A stretch of DNA of 64,000 nucleotides from Anaerovorax sp. IOR16 (GCF_017168145.1 NZ_JADQTL010000008.1:124001-188000); one strand, 5' to 3'; counted from the first letter of the stretch, positions 54,949-63,975 are shown. Notes: a model not told the origin generated them from the letters alone. Numbers and translations are program-made.

Positions 54949-56005
54949 ATATTTTAATCCCCCATTCCTTTTGCACAATTGGTTGTATTAAAACCGAATA
55001 TGATTTAAAAATCTCTGATGTGTTTTTCCTAATATCTACACTAATAAGATTATCCTCTTCATTTTTTATATGAATTAGGTTACATGCATGCATAATATAA
55101 ATCATAAAAAACAAAGCATTATCAAAGTTTAAATTTGGTTGATTATTAAATCTAATTTTTATTTTACCTTTTACTTCTTTATTTTGATCAACTATGGTAT
55201 TTTCCAGCATTTTTATAAACATACTTTTAAATAGATTTTTCAATTTAACTATTTTATTGCATTGTCTAATCTTACGGCGGAATTCATCTATAGATAATAG
55301 AGAAAACACATAATTTTTAAAAACTTCATATTCAAAATTCACATAAGTATCTTTCGTGTATGTAATATCAGTATTGACCCTTTTATATCCAACCCCAAAT
55401 AATCGCATATTCGTAGTTTGCTGAGTGATTATTTTTGATTTTAGTTGATTTCCTAATTCATAAGGAAACATGTTATTAGGGAAATAAGTATAATAGGTAT
55501 TTCTATCTTTAGAAATACCAACTTTTTTTATTTGTGGGTAAAATCTTATAACTTCATTTTTAAGAATAGTTTGTTTTTTGCTCCAAAATGCTAAACTTAA
55601 AAAGGCAGATACTTTTTCTTCCTCTACAGAATATTTTTCTGGAACCAAAGTTATTATCTTACCTTGAAGATTTGTATTACTTGCAAACATAGCTAATTCG
55701 CCTGCAGTAGATATCGACTCATGTATAATAATAACGTTGGTAGCTGTTAGAGCAGCCAAATTCTCAATATTATATAGATTGAAAAGATTAATATCATAAT
55801 AAGATAAAAAACTTTTTTTATCCCCTTTTTTAGAAAACTTAAAATACTTTTCTAAAATTACTACTCTATTCGAGCTATCATCTTTCAAAATTTTTTCTAT
55901 TGCAATTCTTTTGTCGCTATCATTGTCATTAAAATTAGTTCCGCATAAAAATAAAACCCGAATTGGTTCTACAAATTCGGGTTTACTTTTAAAGATATAT
56001 TCCAT
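54941..56005 (-). CDS. Retron effector, nucleoside-deoxyribosyltransferase-like
   Basis: A 354-residue protein. Residues 15-150 look like an NDT/TIR-like nucleotide-processing fold: IRVLFLCGTNFNDND at the first strand and IIIHESISTAGELAMFAS with the likely catalytic Glu, then GKIITLVPEKYS. The C-terminal 200 residues are charged and helical and end in a probable DNA-binding part. This is the effector class of St85/Ec86 (type II-A) retrons, which is held inactive by msDNA and kills or stops the infected cell when a phage disturbs it. A longer frame (to 56209) runs through the ncRNA; TGGAGGATGTATA fixes the true start at 56005. Confidence 0.9.
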   Translation of the reverse strand: MEYIFKSKPEFVEPIRVLFLCGTNFNDNDSDKRIAIEKILKDDSSNRVVILEKYFKFSKKGDKKSFLSYYDINLFNLYNIENLAALTATNVIIIHESISTAGELAMFASNTNLQGKIITLVPEKYSVEEEKVSAFLSLAFWSKKQTILKNEVIRFYPQIKKVGISKDRNTYYTYFPNNMFPYELGNQLKSKIITQQTTNMRLFGVGYKRVNTDITYTKDTYVNFEYEVFKNYVFSLLSIDEFRRKIRQCNKIVKLKNLFKSMFIKMLENTIVDQNKEVKGKIKIRFNNQPNLNFDNALFFMIYIMHACNLIHIKNEEDNLISVDIRKNTSEIFKSYSVLIQPIVQKEWGIKIYE

Positions 56006-56024
56006 TATACATCCTCCATAAAAA

Positions 56025-56206
56025 GTGTCCCACAAAAATTTGTTAAAGTTAGTCACAAAAGAATTTGATTTTGTAAGGTCCAGAACAAGTCGTTCTGGCC
56101 GATAAATTAAATTCTCAAATATTTGAGGCATCAAATTCAAATTTTTCAAGATTGTGATTTCATTAACCTCAGAATGCTGAGGTGGCGCAAAGCCGTACTG
56201 GGACAC
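56025..56206 (-). ncRNA. Retron msr-msd RNA
   Basis: Read on the minus strand, the 182-base unit begins with a1 (GTGTCCCA, 56206-56199) and ends with a2 (TGGGACAC, 56032-56025), a perfect 8-bp pair extended by a G-T. The first G after a1 (56198) is the likely branch point. The msr part has two hairpins, GGC...GCC (56194-56184) and CCTCAG/CTGAGG (56182-56167). The msd part has an outer 9-bp stem (GAATTTGAT at 56138-56130 with ATCAAATTC at 56069-56061) that encloses a perfect CTCAAATATTTGAG palindrome and a CCAGAAC/GTTCTGG hairpin. The effector ATG is 20 bases downstream. Confidence 0.88.
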
Positions 56207-56210
56207 CATA

Positions 56211-56216
56211 ATTATA
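56211..56216 (-). promoter_or_regulatory. -10 box of the retron promoter
   Basis: On the minus strand a perfect TATAAT (after TGC, an extended -10) ends five bases before a1, so transcription would start at or just before the first base of the msr. A -35 is weak (TTGATT about 20 bases upstream). Confidence 0.65.
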
Positions 56217-56258
56217 GCAAAATAATTATACTAGAAAATCAATAAAAAATCAAATGCT

Positions 56259-56801
56259 TTACGACCTTATGTAGTATTCAAATGTATTTTTTAACTTTTC
56301 TTTGTATCTATCTGTTCTTTCTTTTTCAGCTATTAAATTAAGTAACCCAATTAGATCATTTCCATTTAAATCAATATCAGCTGGGTTTTCGCATTGAACA
56401 CTATTAAATTCTTCTGAAAATGCTATCCCCAAAATTTTGAATTGTGTTTTTCCTAATGTAAATATAATTTCATTTAAATCTTTGTTAGCAATTAAATTCA
56501 ATATGTTCTTTTCTAAATAATCATAAAATATTTTCTGATTAACTTTAATTTTTTTAATAATAAAATTAACATCTTTATCAGAAAAATGGACTTTTATGTT
56601 ATTTATTTGATCATGTAAAATTATAGTGGTTTTTTTTATTTTTACAGCATAAAAACCATGTGAAAACTTAATTTTATCTAAATCAAATATAATAGGTTGA
56701 TAAAAATACAGTTCCTTGCTTAAATAAACTTTCTCATCAGAATTGTTTTTCTTTATAAACTCACTTTTCTCTTTATCCATTTGCAATAAGTAATTTTCCA
56801 T
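56259..56801 (-). CDS. Hypothetical protein between Gabija and retron
   Basis: A 180-residue, Lys- and Ile-rich soluble protein that I do not recognise. It has no membrane segment or catalytic signature (MENYLLQMDKEKSEFI at the start; ELYFYQPIIFDLDKIKFSHG in the middle; ENPADIDLNGNDLIGLLNLI near the end). AAGGAAG favours the ATG at 56801; a frame up to 56882 would need a TTG. It is on the same strand as gajB (110 bases upstream) and the retron (about 40 bases downstream), so it may belong to either or be an independent defence gene. Confidence 0.65.
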   Translation of the reverse strand: MENYLLQMDKEKSEFIKKNNSDEKVYLSKELYFYQPIIFDLDKIKFSHGFYAVKIKKTTIILHDQINNIKVHFSDKDVNFIIKKIKVNQKIFYDYLEKNILNLIANKDLNEIIFTLGKTQFKILGIAFSEEFNSVQCENPADIDLNGNDLIGLLNLIAEKERTDRYKEKLKNTFEYYIRS

Positions 56802-56991
56802 ATATCTTCCTTTTATAGTTTTAAAATATCTTATACTTTTCCCCTTTAATTTATGGGAATCAATGTCAATATTGTCTATCAAATTTTGTTCATATCACTA
56901 TACAATTGGTTGTTGCATTTTTTCTGAATAAGGGTGTTATTTTTCACATTATTTAACACTCCTTTTATTAAAATCTATTATATCATCCTGC

Positions 56992-58707
56992 TTAGCTTTT
57001 TGGTCTTACCTCCATAATCTCAAAGTTATTTAGTTTACTTCTGTTTTCATCCGACAACTGCGGAATAGAAATATACAGATTTTCCATAGCTCTACTTAAA
57101 GCTACATAGTAAACTCTATGGCTTTCATTACCCATATCAGGGTTAAGTAAAAAAGATAATTCAGTTTCTTCGTTATATTGTTCTTTAGGTTCCAATAGCA
57201 GTAAAACGTTTTTAAATTCATCACCTTTAGCCTTATGAATGGTTCTAAATTTACCATCATCATCAGTTATTGTTATCACACAAGCTACTTTGTTATAGGT
57301 CAAGTTTTTATAATAATTATTAGCTTTTCCACTTGTTACTTTTGCTTTAACACCATAAAATCCAAATATATAATTATTATAAAGTTCCTTAATATTGATT
57401 TGCTGTATTCTTGAATAAAGATTATATAATCTTTTCAAATTTTCTAATGCAGCCTTGTCGTCAAAATCTTTTATTTTCCTATAAGCTTTTTTCATGTATT
57501 TAATTGCATCTTTAAATTTATCTTGTCTGCAATATTCTAATGAATGAATTATATAAAATATCATCTTCCCACGATCTCCATCAGAAAAAATAAACTCATC
57601 AAATATATTCTCAGAAAAATAATTATCAATACCATACTGTATCATGTTGCATAATTCATTCTTAAAGGATAGTGTATACAATTCATCTTTATTACATAAT
57701 TTAATTGCTTCATTATACGAATCGATAAAACCTCCTATTAAAATTGTAGGTTTGTGTCCATGTTTGTTTTCTGGCGATTCTTGATGAAAATTTTTATCAT
57801 TTCGCATATAATTTAAAATGTCTATTATTTCTTGTGTGCTACGATGATTATCTTCAATATAATATGTTTTAAGTTCTGGCAAGTCAAATTCAGTAAATTG
57901 TGTCACATCTGCACCTTGAAACTTATAAATTGATTGACACTCATCACCAATAACTCCAACAATAGTTTCTTTTTCAGCAATAAGCTTTAACACTTTTGTT
58001 TGAATAGGATTAGTATCTTGAAATTCATCAACTAAAACATATGGAAATTTACCTCGAATAATCTCTAAAATACGAGGGGATTTTTCAATTATCTTAATAC
58101 TTAAAAATAACACATCATCATGGGATAACAAACCTTTTTCCCAACAAATTTTTTTGTATTCTAAGTAGGAATCCTTTTTAATATTGTAAGCTCCAACTTT
58201 TCCTTCCCAAATTTCTTTAAAACGCAATATTAGTTCTCCATCGTCTAAATACCAATGTAATTTAGATAATTCTTTAGCTAATTTATTATTATCATTTAGC
58301 GCATATTGCCTTGTTCTCAGCTTCCATTCATTCATTATGCTAAATGTTGGCACTATGTCATCATGACCATCAATATTAATGAAATCAAATTTATAATCAT
58401 CCTCAAGAACCCATAAATAGGGTTTAACAATATTTAGATATAAAAAGCTATGAATTGTAGTTACATCTACATAATCTATAGATTTACCTAATCTGAAAAT
58501 TATTGTTTCTACACCAACATTAGTATATGTGATGCAAGCTATTTTTCTTATGTCAGAAATCTTATCAGATTTTTCAATAATATGATTGATATGATTGATA
58601 AGAAATCTAGTCTTACCAGCACCAGGTCCAGCAACAATTTTAAAATGATTCGAAATATTAATTCTTTCGTCGCTATCTTTTAATTTTTTTGCTACTGACA
58701 AATCCAT
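56992..58707 (-). CDS. gajB: Gabija helicase-like protein GajB (UvrD family)
   Basis: A 571-residue superfamily 1 helicase. Walker A is VAGPGAGKTRFLINHI (about 26-41), motif Ia ACITYTNVGVETI, motif II VLVDEFQDTNPIQ (about 225), motif III VIGDECQSIYKFQGAD, motif V TIHKAKGDEF (about 490) and motif VI VYYVALSRAMENLYI. Its start overlaps the end of gajA by 16 bases. In Gabija, GajB works with the GajA ATPase-nuclease to degrade phage DNA and nucleotides. The gene itself looks intact, but its partner is broken. Confidence 0.88.
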   Translation of the reverse strand: MDLSVAKKLKDSDERINISNHFKIVAGPGAGKTRFLINHINHIIEKSDKISDIRKIACITYTNVGVETIIFRLGKSIDYVDVTTIHSFLYLNIVKPYLWVLEDDYKFDFINIDGHDDIVPTFSIMNEWKLRTRQYALNDNNKLAKELSKLHWYLDDGELILRFKEIWEGKVGAYNIKKDSYLEYKKICWEKGLLSHDDVLFLSIKIIEKSPRILEIIRGKFPYVLVDEFQDTNPIQTKVLKLIAEKETIVGVIGDECQSIYKFQGADVTQFTEFDLPELKTYYIEDNHRSTQEIIDILNYMRNDKNFHQESPENKHGHKPTILIGGFIDSYNEAIKLCNKDELYTLSFKNELCNMIQYGIDNYFSENIFDEFIFSDGDRGKMIFYIIHSLEYCRQDKFKDAIKYMKKAYRKIKDFDDKAALENLKRLYNLYSRIQQINIKELYNNYIFGFYGVKAKVTSGKANNYYKNLTYNKVACVITITDDDGKFRTIHKAKGDEFKNVLLLLEPKEQYNEETELSFLLNPDMGNESHRVYYVALSRAMENLYISIPQLSDENRSKLNNFEIMEVRPKS

Positions 58708-60153
58708 TTTATCGCCTCACTTATATATGTTGGGACTACAAAGTCAAAAACTTTTTCTTTAGTGTCACTACTATTTTTAATATTACTAGAAATAACATAT
58801 GAAAGCTCTTGTGCGACTTCACCTTTTTTGATTGAATTTAAATATCTTGCTGCAATAATATGTTTTGCAATTCTTGATGGCTCAAGTTTTGTTATTTGTA
58901 AAAAATTATTTATTATATCTCTAAATTTACCCTTACGCATATTTTTCACTAAATCTTCTGTCTGTGATTTGTTGATATCATCATGATATTTTTCCATCAT
59001 ATTCTTAATTTCTTCTTTATTCGCTACTGATTCGGTAAGTAATTGAACACATTTAATGTTCTCAAGTATCATTTCATACTCAAATGTAGAGCCCTCTTTT
59101 TGCGTATAAACTCTAATTAAATCCGTTTTCTCTCTTTGCTGATACAATTCAGTTAAAGGATTGGATGTTTTTTTATATTCATAATTCAATTTGTCACTTT
59201 CGAGTAAAAAGGGAAAGCAAGATTTCCAACTACTATTTTCATCATCTTCTTCTGTTGTTTTATCCTTAATTTTTTTCATCACTGGATCCTTATCCGTAAG
59301 ACAGACTATTTTTTTAGGAATTGCATATTGACTCTTATTTGTATCAAATAATTTTAAAAAATGATTGAAATATCTTCCATTAACATTTATAACCGAAACA
59401 TGTGAATCAGTTAAATCTAAATTGCTATATTTTGCAAATTCAGGTAGTAATAATTGTTCTGCAATACCTTCAACAAAAACAATGCTTTTTGCAAAGAACA
59501 TGTCGGCTTTTGTGACGTCCAAAAACCTTTCTACATATTTTTTTGATGCTTGGTCTTCTTCACTTTGAGAAAAAACTTTACCTGGATATGCAATTTTTGT
59601 TTCATCCTCAGATTTATATAAAACTATAATGGAATCCAAATCCACCGCTGCTGTTATGCTAGGGGAATGAGTCGTAATAAAAATTTGTCTCACTTCATGC
59701 ATACTATTCTCATTTAAAAACTTCAAAAGCTTATATTGCATATTAGGATGCAAATGTGCTTCTGGTTCTTCTATTGCTAAAATAGGAAAAACTTTAGCAT
59801 TATTACCCATATATTCTCCTGAAGCATTCTTTTGCATCTTTGCGAGTAATAATGATATATATATCAGATTATTATATCCCAACCCATTACGTGTTGCAGG
59901 AAGCTTTACTCCTGTTTTATTTTCCACTACCAATCTCAAAGCTGAATACAGTTCTGTATCTAAAATTTTCCCATCAAAAGAAGGTGTTATATTATCAAAA
60001 TCAGCACCTGTTTTCTCGGCGTATTTCAGCATTTCTTTTTTGCCGCCACTCATCCTAGTATGTAAATCTGCAATTAATACATCTGCTTTTTTTGAGAAAT
60101 CTTTCTTCTTTAGGCGTATTTATTCTTGTTTATCCTTTTTGTTTAATTTTTTA
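58692..60153 (-). pseudogene. gajA: gajA 3' fragment: ATPase C-part and TOPRIM nuclease
   Basis: The frame is open from just after a TAA at 60120-60122; within it an ATG at 60053 gives 453 residues. It has TRNGLGYNNLIYISLLLA (ABC-type signature region), LAIEEPEAHLHP (Walker B), FITTHSPSI (switch His), then the OLD-family TOPRIM part: SIVFVEGIAEQLLLPEF (catalytic Glu) and KIVCLTDKDPV (Asp pair). The 5' part of the gene is on the other side of an IS30 element. Removing the element leaves one continuous frame, except for the single TAA, so there are two separate lesions. An isolated 453-residue product might still be made. Confidence 0.82.
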
Positions 60154-60166
60154 TCAATTTTAATAT
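60154..60166. repeat. 13-bp direct repeat, left of IS30
   Basis: TCAATTTTAATAT, identical to 61375-61387 on the other side of the element. It encodes part of GajA (IKI region). This is much longer than the 2-3 bp duplication usual for IS30. Confidence 0.8.
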
Positions 60167-61374
60167 GACCAATTGCAATAACAAATTGAACCAATCCAAT
60201 ATGTGGAAATTGTGTATGTTATAACTCCGCTGCATATATTATATCTAATTGTGCTTCAAATAGCTCAGTTGGAGTATTGTAATCGAGAATCCTTCTTGGC
60301 AAGGTATTCATCCAATCTTCTATAAATTCAATATCAGTAGCGCTATAATCAGACATGCGTTTACCTTTAGGAATAAATCTGCGTATCAGTCCATTATGAC
60401 GCTCATTTGTCCCTTTTTCAAACGATGAGTATGGATGTGTGAAATATACTTTTGTATCTTCTTCATCCTCAAGTGTCGCTAACTGTGCAAATTCAGAGCC
60501 GTTATCACCAGTAATAGTTTTGAATACTTTGGCAAATTGTTCGCCGAATAAAGAACGAATATCAGAAAGCTCTTCAGTCGCAGCGTTAGCAGTTTTTGAA
60601 GCTATCTGACGTACAATAGCATACCGTGTCTGTCGTTCAAGGATAGTTAAAAGAACACAGTCATTACCTGACTTTTCACCAATTACGGTATCAATCTCCC
60701 AATGGCCAAATTCTTCACGTGTATTAATGTTTTCAGGACGTTCTTCAATACTTGTGCCAAGAACTCTCTTATGTGATTTAACCCTTGCAGGCTTAGTATT
60801 AAGACGTAACTTAATCGGTAAATCAGCATTTTTAACAGCAAGAAGCCCCAAGTCAATGTAGTTATATAAAGTCTTTGTGCAAACTATTTGAGAACGTTTA
60901 AACCTATTATTTTTAATGACATCACCAACACAGGCATCTGGGGACCATGAATGTATTTTAATTTTATCTACGGCATAAGTGATAAAATTACTACACTCCA
61001 GCCGCTTGAATGTACGGCATGAATTTTGACGGTGTTTTTGGTATATTGCCTGTCCTGTATCTGCAAGGTACAGTTCAATAAGCTTTCCCTGCTTTATTTG
61101 CGTCGTTGTTCCTCGTCTTATTTCATTTAAAATGGTATTGATAGGACGTGAAAGCTCCTTGGCTATTTTGTATGGTGTGTAGCCATCCTTTAATCGAATC
61201 TGAATTGTCATACGTTCTTCAAAATTCAAATGTTTGTTTTTACGTAATTTTGTGTTATCATTTGGGTAGTCCATAGTGATTATCCTCCGTGTCGATTTGT
61301 TTAAGCGATTAAATCATAACACAGATAATTCACTATGGATTTTTTATTGGTTCAATTTCATTTTACAACAGGGC
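60167..61374 (-). mobile_element. IS30-family insertion sequence
   Basis: A 1208-bp element inside gajA. Its ends are imperfect inverted repeats of about 28-36 bp with the common core AAATTGAACCAAT (60180-60195 and, inverted, near 61345-61360). It carries one DDE transposase gene that fills most of its length. Flanking 13-bp direct repeats mark the insertion. Confidence 0.88.
60219..61274 (-). CDS. IS30-family transposase
   Basis: A 351-residue transposase. The N-terminal helix-turn-helix is of the IS30 type (HLNFEERMTIQIRLKDGYTPYKIA, RPINTILNEIRRG). The DDE catalytic residues are seen in FGHWEIDTVIG (D, about residue 195), TITGDNGSEF (D, about 255) and SFEKGTNERHNGLIRR (E, about 290), followed by IS30's RFIPKGKRM. 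Full length, no stops, so probably still active. Confidence 0.95.
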   Translation of the reverse strand: MDYPNDNTKLRKNKHLNFEERMTIQIRLKDGYTPYKIAKELSRPINTILNEIRRGTTTQIKQGKLIELYLADTGQAIYQKHRQNSCRTFKRLECSNFITYAVDKIKIHSWSPDACVGDVIKNNRFKRSQIVCTKTLYNYIDLGLLAVKNADLPIKLRLNTKPARVKSHKRVLGTSIEERPENINTREEFGHWEIDTVIGEKSGNDCVLLTILERQTRYAIVRQIASKTANAATEELSDIRSLFGEQFAKVFKTITGDNGSEFAQLATLEDEEDTKVYFTHPYSSFEKGTNERHNGLIRRFIPKGKRMSDYSATDIEFIEDWMNTLPRRILDYNTPTELFEAQLDIIYAAEL

Positions 61375-61387
61375 TCAATTTTAATAT
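61375..61387. repeat. 13-bp direct repeat, right of IS30
   Basis: TCAATTTTAATAT, the second copy of the 60154-60166 repeat. Confidence 0.8.
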
Positions 61388-62021
61388 CATAATCCATATA
61401 AAAATCAATAACTTCTCTTAATAACGTATTCCTTCCAGTAAATAAATCTCGTTCCACATCACGAATGGCATCTAAATATTGATAATCGAACTTTTTTATA
61501 CTGTCCGAATCAACTGATGTCCTATGTTTAGGATTTCCGATGAAAATTTTTGATGTATATTTTCTCAAAAAAGTAGTTTCTATTTCTCTCCAATAATCTT
61601 CAATATCTTTATTTGTTAATTTTCCTATTATTGATTTATAGTCATCTTCCTCTTTATCTGGAAGTGAAAATTCATATGTTATTGTTGCTTCATATGGTTT
61701 TTTAATTTTTGTTAGCCAAGTAGCAACCGTAATCAAGTCTTCCGAATATTCTTCTTCATTTTCTGATTCAACTAATTTTGCACTAATTATAATTTTGGGT
61801 GGGCTTGTCTTTAATTCTTCGATACTTATATTATGATTAAAGTCATCAATAGATAATCTCTTAGAAGAGCCCTCTGAAAATAATAATTCTAATGCTTTAA
61901 TAATAGTGGTTTTTCCCGAGTTATTAGCACCTACAATAACATTTATTTCATTAGCGAATTGTATCTTTGTACTTTTTTTAAATCCTCTAAAATTTGTAAG
62001 GTTTAACTCTTGTATATACAT
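61375..62021 (-). pseudogene. gajA: gajA 5' fragment: ATPase N-terminal part
   Basis: About 215 residues of the OLD/Gabija ATPase: MYIQELNLTNFRGFKKSTKI at the start and Walker A VIVGANNSGKTTIIKALELL (about 30-49). It proceeds with LSIDDFNHNI and the Glu-rich insert typical of these proteins. The frame enters IS30 after FYMDYDIKIE and stops within the element. The protein would lack Walker B and the nuclease. The ribosome site GGAGG and the ATG look functional, and the start follows DUF1413 by one base. Confidence 0.82.
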
Positions 62022-62022
62022 A

Positions 62023-62274
62023 TTAATCCTCCTTCAACCCATTATTACTCTTATATCTCTGCTGCCCAGATGAAGTCTTTTCAAACGGGACAACGCTTAT
62101 ATCATTACTTTTGATATAGTTGAGAAATAAGGTGCCAAGGAGGAGTCTGTCACTTCGTGATATTCTATTCCACTCGTATCCTTTAAAAAGATCACGAACT
62201 AAGAATATTTCACCGGATTTAAGGTTAGCTAATTCTCTTTTTGCCATATCTAATAATTCATTTACTGTTGACAA
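62023..62274 (-). CDS. DUF1413-like small protein upstream of gajA
   Basis: An 83-residue protein, helical at first (VNELLDMAKRELANLKSGEI), then FLVRDLFKGYEWNRISRSDRLLLGTLF, the core pattern of DUF1413-like proteins. The C-terminus is a basic tail. No ATG fits; AGGAGGTATCATT is perfectly spaced for a TTG at 62274. It ends one base before gajA and so shares its transcript. Whether it assists Gabija or is a small antitoxin-like or DNA-binding protein is unknown. Confidence 0.7.
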   Translation of the reverse strand: MSTVNELLDMAKRELANLKSGEIFLVRDLFKGYEWNRISRSDRLLLGTLFLNYIKSNDISVVPFEKTSSGQQRYKSNNGLKED

Positions 62275-62418
62275 AATGATACCTCCTAATCGAGATAATG
62301 ATATAAACAACATTGTTATTTCAATTGTATATCTTTCCCTAAAATTTTACAACAGTAAAACGTCAAATTAGACACAACTTAACAGAATATTTAGAATTAA
62401 AATAGTAAAACCGCCAAC

Positions 62419-62450
62419 AATAAAGTCCTGAACAAATTAAAGACTTTATT
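62419..62450. terminator. Probable intrinsic terminator
   Basis: AATAAAGTC pairs with GACTTTATT around a 14-base loop. It lies between the IS256 element and the DUF1413/gajA transcript start. Confidence 0.5.
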
Positions 62451-62477
62451 CTTAGCAGTTTAAACTCAACAGGAGCA

Positions 62478-62485
62478 GGGAAGAC
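62478..62485. repeat. 8-bp target duplication, left
   Basis: GGGAAGAC, repeated at 63968-63975, directly outside the inverted repeats of the IS256 element. Confidence 0.85.
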
Positions 62486-63967
62486 GGGACAGTTTCAAGT
62501 TTTGTGTAAACTCAAAAATCTGATATAAGATATGTGAATAGTTACTTAAGGGCAGAGTCAATTTTGGGATTCTACCCTTGTTTGCATTATACAATGATTT
62601 TTTTGCATGTCAATAAAACTTGCCGAACAAGTTGTTTTTTAGAAGTTGAGATTTTTTAGTCTTTCCTCAAAATAAATCTCTAACTGGGAATATATCCGTC
62701 CCCAGTCCCTACGATATCCTGTCCACTTTTTTGTGATATCTATCGTTGCCAGATATAGCATTTTTAAAAGGCTATCGTCAGAAGGAAAAATTGTCTTGCT
62801 TTTTGTTACTTTACGAAGTTGACGATTAAATCCCTCAATGGCATTTGTGGTATAAATAAGCCGCCTAACAGCTTCAGGATATTTAAAATAGGTTGCTAAA
62901 GTTGACCAATTATCATGCCAAGATTTATAGATTTTCGGATATTTTACATCCCATTTTTCTTGAAACAACTCCAATTCATTTAGGGCTAATTCTTCTGTTG
63001 GGGCAGTATAGACTCGCTTCAAATCAGCCATCAGAGCTTTCAAATCTTTGTAGGATACAAATTTAGTGGAGTTACGGATTTGATGAATAATGCACTGCTG
63101 TATCTCTGTTTCAGGATAGACTGCTTCAATTGCTTGTGGAAATCCACTTAGTCCATCAATACATGTTATTAAGATATCTTTTACACCACGATTTTTTAGC
63201 CCATTCAGTATAGAAAGCCAGAATTTAGCATTTTCATTTTCACCAACATACATACCTAAAACGTCCTTTCTACCATTCATATCAATTCCCAAAGCAATAT
63301 ACACAGCCTTTTTTCGTATTCTTCCTTCACTACGAACGTGGAAATGAATTGCATCCATAAAAACAACCGCATATACTTCTTCCAAAGGACGTTCCTGCCA
63401 TTCCTTTACAATCGGTATAATTTTATCAGTAACTCGGCTAATCGTACTGTCAGAAATATCAATGTCATATAACTCACGCATATGGGATTCAATATCATTT
63501 GTAGTCATACCTTTTGCATACATGGAAAGTATCCTTTCTTCCATATCTTGCGTAACGGTATTTTGATATTTCTTGATAAGCTGGGGTTCATATTCTCCAT
63601 TACGGTCACGAGGAATAGCAACATTCATATCTCCATAGTTTGTATGCATGATTTTAGAAGAATATCCATTCCGACTATTGTCGGTTTCCTTATTCCGATA
63701 GTCATATTTTGAGTATCCCAGTTCGTCTTCTAATTCTCCTTCCAGAGAACCCTCCAGTAATACAGACATCATATCACGCATAACAGAATTGACATCTGTA
63801 CCATTTTTGATAGGAATATCATTCTCTTTTAAGTATTCCTGCATCATTTTTCTGATTGCTTGTTTTTGGGGTGATTCTTTTCTTCTTTTGGGCATAAATA
63901 AAACCTCCAAACTGATATATTTATCTTACATCAGTTTAGAGGTTTACACAAACTTTAGGATACTCCC
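62486..63967 (-). mobile_element. IS256-family insertion sequence
   Basis: A 1482-bp element. Its terminal inverted repeats begin GGGA.AGT and share AAGTTTTGTGTAAAC (left 62486-62513) with the reverse complement of GTTTACACAAACTTTAGG (right 63939-63967). One full transposase gene lies inside, and an 8-bp target duplication flanks the element, as expected for IS256. The intact flanks suggest a recent insertion. Confidence 0.92.
62639..63895 (-). CDS. IS256-family transposase
   Basis: A 418-residue mutator-type transposase: DELGYSKYDYRNKETDNSRN near the N-terminus and the family DDE residues in AVVFMDAIHFHVRSEG (D, about 168), ITCIDGLSGFPQAIEAVYP (D, about 233) and NAIEGFNRQLRK (E, about 343). 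The ATG at 63895 follows GGAGGTTTTATTT. No frameshift, so likely functional. Confidence 0.96.
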   Translation of the reverse strand: MPKRRKESPQKQAIRKMMQEYLKENDIPIKNGTDVNSVMRDMMSVLLEGSLEGELEDELGYSKYDYRNKETDNSRNGYSSKIMHTNYGDMNVAIPRDRNGEYEPQLIKKYQNTVTQDMEERILSMYAKGMTTNDIESHMRELYDIDISDSTISRVTDKIIPIVKEWQERPLEEVYAVVFMDAIHFHVRSEGRIRKKAVYIALGIDMNGRKDVLGMYVGENENAKFWLSILNGLKNRGVKDILITCIDGLSGFPQAIEAVYPETEIQQCIIHQIRNSTKFVSYKDLKALMADLKRVYTAPTEELALNELELFQEKWDVKYPKIYKSWHDNWSTLATYFKYPEAVRRLIYTTNAIEGFNRQLRKVTKSKTIFPSDDSLLKMLYLATIDITKKWTGYRRDWGRIYSQLEIYFEERLKNLNF

Positions 63968-63975
63968 GGGAAGAC
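63968..63975. repeat. 8-bp target duplication, right
   Basis: GGGAAGAC, the partner of 62478-62485. Confidence 0.85.

Noticed and set aside
56006-56209. N-terminal extension of the retron effector (68 more codons)
   Set aside because: These codons coincide with the msr-msd RNA, and a good ribosome site stands before the ATG at 56005.
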